Shown piece by piece: positions 1 through 11,400 of a DNA stretch of 64,000 nucleotides; within the stretch, counting starts at the first letter, position 1; every line of letters begins with the position of its first letter. Source of the DNA: Spirometra erinaceieuropaei (taxonomy: Eukaryota > Platyhelminthes > Cestoda > Diphyllobothriidea > Diphyllobothriidae); NCBI GenBank assembly GCA_902702965.1, contig CACRXP010000663.1:259119-323118 (forward strand). The letters run 5' to 3'. The position numbers were made by a program, and so were the translations under genes. A model generated the notes under the pieces. The model was not told the DNA's origin, made no database searches, and saw only the letters and a program-made list of their open reading frames with translations.

Positions 1-650
1 CCCAATGTAATTACATCCACAAGTGCATGTGAATTCGTAAACACAATTTGACGTGGCGTACAATGGCGGGGCACCCTTCGCCCGTGGAGCTCGGGTAGCC
101 TTAGTAGGGCTGCAGAATATAAGTTCAGCTGAGTTGTATGTTCTTTCAATGGCGCATCTCAATTGCCGCTTGATGGTATTTAAGATGTTGTCACCTTTAA
201 AGGGCAAGGATATTACAACGGGCTTTTTCGGAACTGATTGCTCCGTCAATTTTGGCCGTACAGTATTGCTGTACTTTTCGATGAACCATGTTGTATATCC
301 ACGTTTAGGCAGGGCTATTTTGAGGCAAGACATTTTAGCATCCAGCGTTTCAATAGAGCAAATGTTTATTGCTCTTTGGAATAGAGTGTAAACCAGATTT
401 CGCTTTCGTTATATCGGCACAAAGCTATAGAAGTGTAGGTATTGACCTTTCCATGCATCCTTGTGGAAAACTGATTGGCTTATTGAACGATCCTCCTGTC
501 TAGCCATAAGGACGTCCAGAAAAGATAGCTTGTTACATTGCTCCTTTTCCATTGTGAATTTAATCTTAGGATGGAGACTAGTCATGGCAACAAGTAGGTT
601 TTCAACATTGATGACGACTTGCTATTTGTTAGGTTAGCGGATTACATGGT
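1..650 (-). mobile_element. Penelope-like element remnant (RT tail to GIY-YIG region)
   Basis: On the minus strand this stretch resembles the protein end of a Penelope-like element: phrases such as FTMEKEQ and LSFLDVL, typical of the RT C-terminus, appear in broken frames around 500-590. The first 150 bases closely match the GIY-YIG linker region at 23155-23310. Frames are interrupted, so it is a dead copy. It sits where the missing C-terminal exons of the minus-strand NRPS might be expected. Confidence 0.65.
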
Positions 651-769
651 TCTTGGTCATCCTTGCCCCCGAATGTGCCACGTGGTAGATGCGCTGGACC
701 AACACGAGGGCCATACCGGATTCTGACAGGCGTTATCGAATTTGCTCACCACATCAAATGCCGACATTT

Positions 770-1150
770 CGGGGTGCAGTGGCAGACCCGGTTGCCGGCA
801 GACCTCGCGCACATTGGGACCCCTGCCGCCCCCATTGTTGTTGTTAGTCAAAAACCTGGTCATTTGCTGTGTGAACCAGGGGGTGTGGAGTGGAGCGTCT
901 AGGTGCGGGCCCGACCGTGCCATCCACCTGCGCCCTCCAGCGCCTCCGGTCTTCTTGACTCTGTCTTAACACCGGGTCCAGATTAGGGAGGAGGAGGAGG
1001 AGGAGGAGGAGGAGGATGAGGAGGAGGAGGAGGAGGAGGAGGAGGAGGAGGAGGAGAAAGCGCGGTAGATTCTGCGCGAAGCTACTGCCACCGTTCCTGC
1101 TCTCGCCTTGTTGTGGAGCCCACGATGGGCATCGCCGAAAATGACGGTCA
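770..1150 (-). repeat. Composite G/C-rich dispersed repeat, with long GGA tract
   Basis: Minus-oriented copy of the repeat that recurs at least nine times here. Landmarks read on its own strand are a GTCCACCGTGTGCTCCACAG-like head, a CTTGCGCAGCATCTACCGC block, a C/T-rich tract, then GACCGGAGGCGGGGGAG and an ACACTTGACCAGGATTTTG-like tail. The pyrimidine tract has expanded here into about 70 bases of pure GGA/TCC triplets (near 985-1056), which generates spurious poly-Leu and poly-Ser frames. Confidence 0.7.
985..1056. repeat. (GGA)n microsatellite
   Basis: Near-perfect GGA triplet run with one GAT interruption. It lies at the C/T-rich position of the composite repeat, which carries only short C/T tracts in other copies, so this is a local expansion within a mobile unit. 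Confidence 0.9.
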
Positions 1151-2219
1151 AACGGTGTGTGTTGGCCATCCTCTTGAATATCAGACACATCTCCAGTCTC
1201 TGAAGGATGGCCTTGTTTTTGTCGGTAATAACATACTTAGCATGGTCGTTGGAAGATGGTCTCCTACTGGATAATCGGAAGTCAGTCCAGTGTGTTCCCT
1301 GACTGTGATCCTCTCCCAGTCCTGAATCCTTTGACATTCTTCCCAACGAGGTATGCTCTTTCCAGCAGCTTGGCGTTGTCCTGAAATCAAATCTTTCATT
1401 CTCCCTCCGTGCTGAGAATTTTTTCGTTAAAATTCTTAATCTTTTTTATTACATTCGTCGTTTTAGTTCCTACCACGCACCTCAACCCTAAGTCTGAAGA
1501 TACATATATGTCTGCATTCTTCCTCTCATTCTTGACTGTTCTCCTGTTATTTTTCCTGCTTTGCTTTAAAAAGATGCGTTGATTTTAAAATGTGTCTTCT
1601 GAGTGCTCTCTTCTGCTGTCTCTTGTATCTTTTTAGTCGATCTTTTCATATAACGACATTTCAACGCGGTCAAGCAATTTGCTGGTCGAATTCTGGGCGA
1701 CGTTGCCCATCCCCAGCTTTCTGATTTAATCTCTGCGAGCTTTTCCTGCCCCATGCGCCGCGGCTTCCGACTTATATCTTTTCGTGCATCGGCAGATAAA
1801 CATCCTGTATTGCCATTCTTGAACCGCTATCTTACGTACGAAGAGACAGTAATACAGAAAATGAGACTTGAACTGTGCCCACAATATATGTGCCTTTTTG
1901 TGTGAGCATTTTGACACTAGCATAATACGTTAACTTATATCCTGTCCACAGTGAATGGAGCTCCCTTTTAGTCAAAATGTAGGATTTATGCTTTCAAAAT
2001 AAGGATATTTCTTTCTCTCTCCCTCAAAATAAAGAATGATTTTCAGAAATTCCGTAATATGTTGAGCTGTTTATCGCTGTATTTTATCTTAATCGTGACA
2101 AGTGCAGAAAATTTTTATTTGGTCGACTAATATTACCCGATCTGCGTGTTGAGCTTGATGTTTTTTGTCAATGGTCACATTTTTGCAGTATGAATACATG
2201 GCAAAGAGAGAATAAATAC

Positions 2220-2492
2220 CGTCATCGAGTCGCCTCCGACTTGAGAGAAGTCCTCATCATCCAATGGCCTTGGTGGGCTCTGATTCGTCGGTTCAAGGCC
2301 GAGGATTTTTGCAAATACTGCGCGCGCCCGCTCCCGATCGTTCAGGTGTCGCGCTATTGGTCCGGTCTCACTCGGATTTTGTGGGTGTCCTTCCACCGAG
2401 GCAGGAGAGTTGTACACACCCGAGAGATAATTTTCCTTAAGTTTGACCTTGTCAATCTTACCACTGATTGATTTTGTGGGGAACACGTCAAC
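2220..2492 (-). CDS. NRPS minus copy, exon 5 (A10 lysine and carrier domain)
   Basis: A 273-nt exon, phase 0 at both ends, with acceptor TTGCAG and donor ACG/GTATTT. It starts with VFPTKSISGKIDK, the A10 motif containing the catalytic lysine, and continues into an acyl-carrier helix ending GGDSMT, where the serine is the expected phosphopantetheine attachment site. The exon boundary falls immediately after the carrier motif in both copies. The next exon is not found between here and the window edge. Confidence 0.88.
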
Positions 2493-5400
2493 CTGCAAGA
2501 AAGAGAAATTGTCAGGTCAGATTTAAATTAGACCCACCAGGAGGAATACCGAACGTCGATTTTTCGCCCAACTATATTGCCATACTTTTGCAACCCCCTA
2601 CCACTAACTGATACAAACGAAACTTCACTTTACTAAAGCTCTCGTTCCAGCTATTGTGCCTCTTTGCTCGCGACTGCTTCCTGAAATCTGCATTCTCGCT
2701 CTTATCGCCAAACTAAAGTCTCTGACGGGTTCTGCTTGGCCTGTGACCCATACGTCTATCTAGGGTCTTGCCAACTGTTCGTCGTGTTTTCCGTCGCTTC
2801 AAAAAAACTCCCAAACTGTGATTTTAAAGATGAAAGTTTAGCACCAGATTGACTTAAATTGAATCGGTGCAATAAACGCAATAAGAGAAAGCATCACAGG
2901 GAATAAAGCCCCAGTTCGTTCAAACAAGTCCCAGTTAAATTCTTTCATGTGGAAGATTACTGCTCTGAGTCAAAATTAAACAACACATACATTCGTAAAA
3001 CGACTTTAACTTGGGAAATCGAAATCAAGTTGACACCTGCCTGCTGGATTTTATGAACAGAGGATTTCGAGGGTGTTGTTTAGGATAGCGACACCGGGGT
3101 TCGCAGTTTACGACATCGTTATCTTGGTTCTTACATGGCTGTGAAAAATTCGGGTTTACCTGCACAACTTTGACGTGGACGAAAGAGTGCAGGTTTCCAC
3201 CAATCAGCTTTGCGAGATCCAAACTGGTAAAACTTTCTCCCGCCGTCTCCGCTGAACTGTCGCCTTTTCGCGCGTAGAAGCAGACAAGTTGCGCTTTACG
3301 TTGACTGCTATCAATCAGCAGGGTAACCGTGGCTCTCAGAGGTGCGAACCGTCGGTATAGTGAGTTGGGATTACTCATCACATCATCAATTACGCCCGCT
3401 AGGAAGGTGTCTATGGCGGTAAGGTTGCACTTGACTCCATTCACCTTCACCGTGTCGTCGCAGCGTCCGCAAACGTAGAGCAGGCCGTTGCTAGGCGAGA
3501 CGAAACCAACGTCACCAGTTCGGAAAAGAAATTGGAAGCCCGATCTTGAGGAGAAAGCGTTTGGCAATGTGGGAACATTCACAGCTTGTCCCGTGAGCGG
3601 CGGGTAAGACCTGAAATATGCATGGTGCAGGTAAATGCATGCGTAGACCACTCACGACTGTGGAGACGGTCACTCATCGAGAATGTTCGAAACGAGGAAT
3701 AAGGCCCCGTGAAAAATTCAAGGGAAGACTGTTGATACGCCGTCTCATATTCACAAATGGAAGATGCCCAGATGGCTCTGTGGAGAAAATGCTGAAAGCA
3801 TCTAAGACATAGTCGCAAAAGCACTCGGCACACTGTACAGAGCGACTTCGAAACAATACGTCGGATAGTTAATCTTGTGAACTAATTAATCTTCCCACTA
3901 CGACCTCCATAATTGCGTTCTCTTCTATCTCAAACTCGACGAACGATCTACACTTCCCACGCTTATTACTACGCCCCCCCTGTAACACACATCAGAACAG
4001 TTCGACCATCGTGCCGACGTTTACCGTGTGCTCCGCAGCAAGGTGAAAGCAGGGACGGCGACTGGCAAGTGAGTTAGTTTGCAGTGATAGTAGGCTTGCG
4101 CGGCACCTACCACACGCTCTTCTTCTTCTTCTTCTTCATCTTCTTCGTCTTCTCCTCCTTCCCCCCCCCCACTTGGAAGGGGGGTCAAGACAGAGTCAAG
4201 AATACCGGAGGCGGGAGAGGGCGCACCTCGCTGGCAAAGCGAAAATCCGCAAGTAGGCGTGCCACCATGCCCCCGTGGTCCACAAAGCGCGTTGTCCAAC
4301 GTCTTATACACCAAATTAATGGAGGCGGCTCGGTTCCTAGCGGGTGCGGCTTGTGCCTGCGCATGGGCGTTCAGCCACGCAATCAGTGTTGGCACTTTCT
4401 GTGGTTGGGCATTCCCAATAACTCCTAACCCAATCGACTTCTCGTCGCAGAGCCAGTGGGCTCAAAACTGACGTTTTATGTGCCGAAAGCCATGAGGTCA
4501 ATTATGCTGGCGGAGTTAAGGGCGAATGATCGAAGTTTTCTAGGACAAAACCTACCTATTTACATAAACTGTAAATGTCAGACGATACGGACAACTTACT
4601 TTACTGGCTCTGCATAGATTCTGCCATCAGTGGGTACCGCGGCGCCTGATACATAAACCTCACCGGTTTCTCCTCGCGGAAGCACCTGCAGCTCACCACA
4701 CTCGTCCTCTCCTAAACAACATTCAACTCATTAACAAAAGCACAGCCTGTATCCTACCTGAACGACGCGTCAGTACGTAGACTTCACAGTTCTTGATGGG
4801 AAGTCCCACGGGCAAAAAGAAGGCATCGCCAACCTCAGCCGAACTCGCCTTCTCGCGACTGGCAAGGACTTCTTCCAGACTCTCAAACGCTGCCACTGTC
4901 ACATCCCCTGCCACCTCAGTGCTACCGTAGAGGTTAATCAGGTGAAGTCTCCCCCCAGAGAAGACGCGAAAGACATCTGCTGCCAGACGCACGGGCAACA
5001 ACTGCCCACTAACCACTAGAACCTCCAGACTGGAGAAGTGACCAATCAGATCGCAGTCGGCGGCGCCAGCGGCAGCAGCAGCGGCAGTGGCCTCGATCTG
5101 GACCAACCAGGACTGCAACTGCTCCGGCACAACGGTGAGCTGGACGATGGCAAACTTTCTCACCACACTGGCCAGGAGGGAAGCATCTGTAAACAGCTGG
5201 ACGGTGGAAAGATGGCCGCGGGGAGAGAGGGGGAGGAGGATGGGCCGGCCAGCTAATAGGGCCCCGAAGACTTCCGTGAAGCCGTCCACAAAGAGCCAGG
5301 AGGTTTTGGCCAAACTGGGTCCCGTCAGACCGGCCAGGGGTGAGGCCGGACTCCACTGCCAGTCAAGACGGTTCATAAGTTGTCGATTTCTGAGAGCGAC

Positions 5401-8400
5401 GCCTTTCGGAGTGGGTGAGGTGCTGCCTGAAGTGAAGAGGACTAAGATGACAGGGTCAGTGACCGTGGAGAAGAGTGCACGGCAACTCTTTGCTTCATGG
5501 CATTCCGACCCCTGCCTTAGGCGTTCCACGTACTCCCATCTAACTAGTTCGCTGCTACTGATCACTTTCGCGGTTCCGGTGTTCTGATTGGACAAGAATA
5601 GACTGCCGTCGTCAGAGTCTTCCTCCACAATACAGGCAATGGGAGCAAATTCTTGCAGTATTCGGGTGATTTGTTTTTTGGGGAAGTGACGGTCGACTGG
5701 AGTGTATGCCAGACGTAACTTCATGCAGGCCAGCTGAAATGCAATTGATGCACACTAGTCATAATAAAGTAAACCACCGAAAGTGGCGAAAAAAGCAAGC
5801 GTACCGGTAGGGCCATTTACGGCAAAGTTGTCACTTATTTTGTCGACAAAGACCTGCTGAATTTCCGACAACTCTTCATTGTGTGCCTACCTGGAGTCTA
5901 GGTGTGTCCAGATGTGTGTCCACCTGATGGCCGTAGTAGGTCGATCAGTTACTTGCAGGTATTGACGACGCCTAGTGTCCACTAACTGGCACCCAACCCT
6001 TACATTTGGCTCCTCAAGCCTAGGTCCCGCCTAGCGGCCACACGCCGGTAACCGACTCGACTGGCGGACTAAAACAGGTTGACGGTATCCGATGTTGTGG
6101 TGTCCCCACACCCCGTAACGCTGCCTCCGCCCCCCCCTTCTCTTCCTCCCAACTCTCTACTCTACTCTCCTTGCCCCCAGCCACAAATTCCTACGGCGGG
6201 GGCGACATACAACCACGTAGACGGTCTAGGCCACTGGTCATTCTCTCGATAGACCTATCCGTGACCCATAGTGGAGTTCGGCGGCCGCCTGGGACGCGCA
6301 ACAGTCCTCATAAGGTTTAATTGTTTTTTTTCTAACTTATTTGTCTCACATTCGTCATGAAACTTACGGCAGTAACCTCTCTTGAGCGATGCGAGTCAGG
6401 GCACAATGACGCGTTCACAATACGCCCCTCGGACACTTGTTTATTTAGCTGTCGGGGGAGTTGTTGTGAATACTTACGTGCACTGCAAATTTCTCAATAA
6501 CATATTCGGAAAATGACATAAATAGTTTTTAGGAACCCTCTTTATAGACGTGAAAACAGTAAACATTTGCTCGAAACATTGATCCTTCCTATGCACAAAA
6601 GACCTAGTAAAATTTAACCTCCATTCAGGGTAGAAAACGAAAACTTCGGCACGTCCTTAAAGGAGACAGTGTCCTGGTGATGACTGCTCGTTTCCCACTT
6701 TTTCTTTGTTTTCTACCATGGGACATAACACTGTTTACAAGACCGTTGCATACTGCAGTCTAGAAGTACGCCTTCACTCTTTGTACTTCCTGTCGGGAGA
6801 CTGGCAAGATTGCGCTCAAATAATATTGTAACAAGGGTATGCTAATCGGACCTATTAACTTACTTAACAGATGGCATCCGCGATCGTTTTTTAATCCTGC
6901 CGTTTTGTTCATGGAACGTACAAGAAAAATGTTGCTACGGCAAGTGACCGACTACTCATTTGCTTGCTGAGTTCTTGCAGGATAGAGTCACTGAGAAGGG
7001 AAGTGATAATTGATCCCTGGTTTCATATCTTTTCGTCTTCTGTTAGCGGCGAGGTAAGCTATGCTCAGTTTCCTGTAGGGACGAATTTTTTTATTTAAAG
7101 TCACGTTAGGACTTTGGTTTCAGTATGTCACTTGTCAGAGTCGGACCATCACGCACTGTAAAATGGAAGCTATCCACTTGCTTCTTGTATGTCAAATAAC
7201 ATTTTTGTCTAGTGGGAAAGCATTTATCTGCGAAATTATTCTTTTTACAGATGTGGAATATCCGGAAAACCAATCCTACCATCCGCCTTTCTTTACTTTT
7301 GATCTCGCTTGCATTTTTAAACGGACCAGACAATGCTACCCCCCCCGCCCCGTGGACCCTGTTACTAACCTCTCCGCGTATTTTATAAAGTATCAGTCAG
7401 GGGATGATTTTTATGAAAAAAAACCATCCAGATCTTTCAACGGAGGCTTCGAGTAGGCGCTGACGGTTCGATGGTCGTAAGCGACGATGTCCACCATGTG
7501 TCCCATGGGTGGGGGGGGGGGCGACAGGTGGTGACCCGTGCGTGAATTAGTCAATGAGCTTGCGCGGAGTCCACCGCGCCCTCTCCTCCCTCACTCTCCA
7601 TGCGCCGGTGACCAGATGATGTCAAGACCACCGGAGGGAGGGGGTGCGCGTCTACACGGACCAAGTCGTGGGCGACTCAAACACGTCGAAGTTATTATAT
7701 TGGATGACGCGCTGATGTGGCGTGAGGATGGATCCCTCAATGTCGGCGTAAATTTAAGAATTGCCACTACACACACGCCACTTGTAGGGGGCGCTCACTG
7801 ATCGTTCTAACGGGACTCGCCGGCTCCGTTGTGCCTTACGTGCTCTCTCTCGAGCCCAACCAGCAGCCGCACAGCGGCGCATGATATAGGCAGAATGACA
7901 TTGCCGAATAGGACAGGAGAGACTGGAAGGGTCATTTCTGGCTTATTTGCCGTCGTCAGCCAGTCATACCCAACCCCGAAGTGTGGCACACCCGAGGCTC
8001 GAACTCGCGACCTGTTAGTGAGCGTCACCTACCATTGTATATTTCCGATCGAAACCGACAGGGCAATGGGCTCGTGGCCCAGTGGTTAGAGGCGTGGACT
8101 TCTAATCAACAGGTTGCGAGTTCGAGCCGCGGGTGTTCCACACGTCGGGGTTGGGTATGACTGGCTGACGACGGCTAATTAGCCAGAAATGGCCATTCCA
8201 GTCTCCCTTGTCTTTGTCGGTAATGCCACTCTACACACACACACATCAGACAACCATTCGCATCCTCGAGACCTCTAAGTCCTTAAGTGCGACATTAGCC
8301 TTGAGTGAAACAAAGCAGGATGTCGCAACCTCGCGACAACCTACTGTAAACAGGTTTTAATTGCCATTGACTAGGGTCCGCATCCTTTAAGATGATCCGT

Positions 8401-11400
8401 CTGCCTGTATGGTCGCGCAAACGAATTCGGCAGGCAGTTATCTGTCTTGATTCTGCGCGCCGAGCTGACAGTCAAACGTCCCCCTGCTAACGATGTCCAG
8501 GTGACGCCTGCATTGTTTTGAGTCTGAGAAAGCGAATCCCTCAAAGAACAAGGCGTATGCGAATGCAATCCAAATCTGTTTACAGCAGTTTTTCGCTGGA
8601 CTGCGACATCCTGTTTACTTTCAATCAACTTCAGGACCGAATGATCATCAAAACGGGTGTGGTCGCCTGATGTGTGTGTGCGGTGACAATTCTTAAATGT
8701 AGGTATTCAAGCGACATCAGCAACTCTAGCCAATCCCAAAACCAGCTGACTGAGAGACTCAGACTTTCGACTAGTGCACGCGAGAATGGATAAGGAGTGA
8801 GGGGCGCACTAAGGAATCCCTCCTCAGGACGCATCAGAGAATTCTCCGCCATAACGAATTTAACGCTTTTGAATCTACCAGTGTGAATTTTGTCGTGTGT
8901 GGCACGTGTCAATGGGCCGTTTAGCCATGTCCGCACTCGAAAAATGTTGAACCCGACCTACCGTTTCACTTGCATTCAGGGTTTTCAAACTATAATGTGT
9001 GTGTGTTTTCTGTGTACGGAAATTCATACGTTTCTGGACGCTATTCTGTACGCTATTCGGACTTCATAAAATTTTCTGGTGGATTTTGCCACATTGTAAA
9101 CTTTACAGACAAAATTACTGAATGCAGAGACATGATGTTTTATGAACGGCCATTTCGCGGTCTTGAAAAGTCTCATAATTAGAAACTTTTTAAAAAACCC
9201 AATTAAACCCTTCCTTCAAGTATAAAATCAGAAGAAGACGTAATTTTCTTCCAAATGAGCAAAAAATAATTATTTTTATGCGTGTTTTCTATTGAACATA
9301 TTTGAATTTCCAATGACATCGGAAATTTATGAGAAAAATGCATATTAATTAAGTAGTCATTTTTACAGAATGTAGCTTTTGCAGGCAGCCGGAAAAATGT
9401 TCACCGAAAAGCCGGCATCCCGGAGAAACTGAACTGTCTTGGGACTATTCTGCATAGTATGTAATATCACGACATTAGGTAAGTAATTTTTTCGAGTCGA
9501 AAACGCATTTCAGAATTTTGGTTAACATTTAAGCAGTCAGGACATCTTCTGTATGTGTATAAGGGAAGCTGAAAGTCGGATAAAACTTTTTAGTTGCTTC
9601 AAGTCTTCACTCATTAATTGCGCACTTTTAACATCTCAGTAAAATGCCCTAAAATACCTGAAGGGAAAGCAGAAATCCATGTTTGATAGAACCCCCGACA
9701 TCGCATCTGAGATTCCATGCAACCCTGATGAACACGGTGGCCTCAACCCGCCTATCTGCCCTTCAGCGGTGACCTAAACCTGATGAGGGTATCCGGTGCG
9801 TGTGTGCTCACTTCCGTTGATCTCACATGCCCTGAGGAGTGGGGGACGTTCACTCTTGTAGATGCCAGACTCACTGGGATCGGCTTCGTGCGAAACAAGA
9901 AGCATGACCTATAAGGGTGTTCGGCAACCGCATGGAATGTCTAAGCAGTCCCATTTAGGGAGAGCACTGCTCATGTGAAATATGCTCTAAACCAGTACTG
10001 GATGATTGCGTCGTCTGAAGGCTGCCCATGATCCGTGGACACAGAAGACGCGGTCGAAATAACCATATACGCCTCACCTTCCCGCCTCCCCACAGGCTGC
10101 CAAGGTGTCGTTGCTCACCCTGTCAGCCTGGAACATTCATTCACTAGCCAGAAAGATGGACAGCTCTATTCTCCAGATAAGATTTGCACTGACAGATGGA
10201 TGTCACGGCTCTCAGCGAGGCCCGGTTCTCCGAACACGGGCAACAACATGTCGGATACACCTAATTGTACTTTATGTGATTGTGTATTGTGAAATAAACC
10301 AAGCAGTTACACCTATTCTTAGGGTTTTTAAACACGACGCTGCATATTACCGTACATATATGTACCTTTTGATGATCATAGGTATGGATAGAAGGGTGTC
10401 TTTATGATCTACGTCTGCAGATCTGGGGATTGTGTGCCAAAGTAAGTCGTACGTGAGTGCCTCAAGCGTTACCATAATTTATTGCTTACCATTTCACACG
10501 GAAAAACTTTTAATTTCATACGGAATAGCCTACAGTTATGCAGACTCCAGCTTATTCTGCCTTGTAGAACGGAAGTTCGATTTTCGCAACCGACGATGTT
10601 CACCGTGTGCTCCACAGCATGGTGAGACAGGCACGGTGAATGAGTTTATAATGAGAGTAGACTTGCACAACATCTATCGCACTCTCTCCTCCGCCTCATC
10701 TGGACCCGTCATCCAGATAGACTCAAGAAGATCGGAGCTGAGGGAGGGTGCAGGTGGCTAGCACGACCGGACCCACATATACGCCTACCACAGCACCCCC
10801 TGTTCCACAACAAACACCTGACCAGGATTTTAACTAAAAACGGCACCAAAACGGGTTAGAAATATGACGAGGATGACTGGGCAGCCATGTTCACAGCCTG
10901 TATACCCAGTGAGAACGTAAGCGCACCTACCGGCAGGGAACCAGGTGTCGGAGAACTGTCAGAGTACACCAGGCTGCGACCACAGGTGAATTAAATACAG
11001 TTCCATACAAACGTGGAACCCTCACGCCAAATCCAAAACACACAGTGGTTCAGTTTGTGTCAGAATTTAGCCATAACTTTGAGTTTTAGTTTTTCCTCAT
11101 ATGTGTTCCAGAACCCTATCGAATGACTGGATTCCTGTTTTTTGGAGTTCTTGGCAGGACGTCTATAGGCTGATTTATATTTTAACAATATCCACATTGC
11201 CCTGGGCATAGTGACAAGGGAAGTGGCTAGTAGGATCGCCGATAATTTACTCTCGTCGTATGAGAGTAATGAGCACGATGTCAGAAGCATTCTTAGTGCA
11301 AGTTGTTGGTTTCAGAGTTTGACTAAACAGATTTCGTCTCACGCATCCATGCACGACATCTCCATTATGAGAAACCTATCAGTGTTTTTGCCCTTATAAG

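Noticed and set aside
844..1346. Minus-strand frames with poly-Leu or poly-Ser runs
   Set aside because: They are translations of the (GGA)n tract in a dispersed repeat.
4021..4471. Overlapping frames on both strands near 4.0-4.5 kb
   Set aside because: Fall in a composite repeat with a TTC tract inside an NRPS intron.
5009..5587. Long antisense frames over the NRPS adenylation exon (also 37625-38174)
   Set aside because: Shadow frames of a GC-rich conserved coding exon; no domain similarity.
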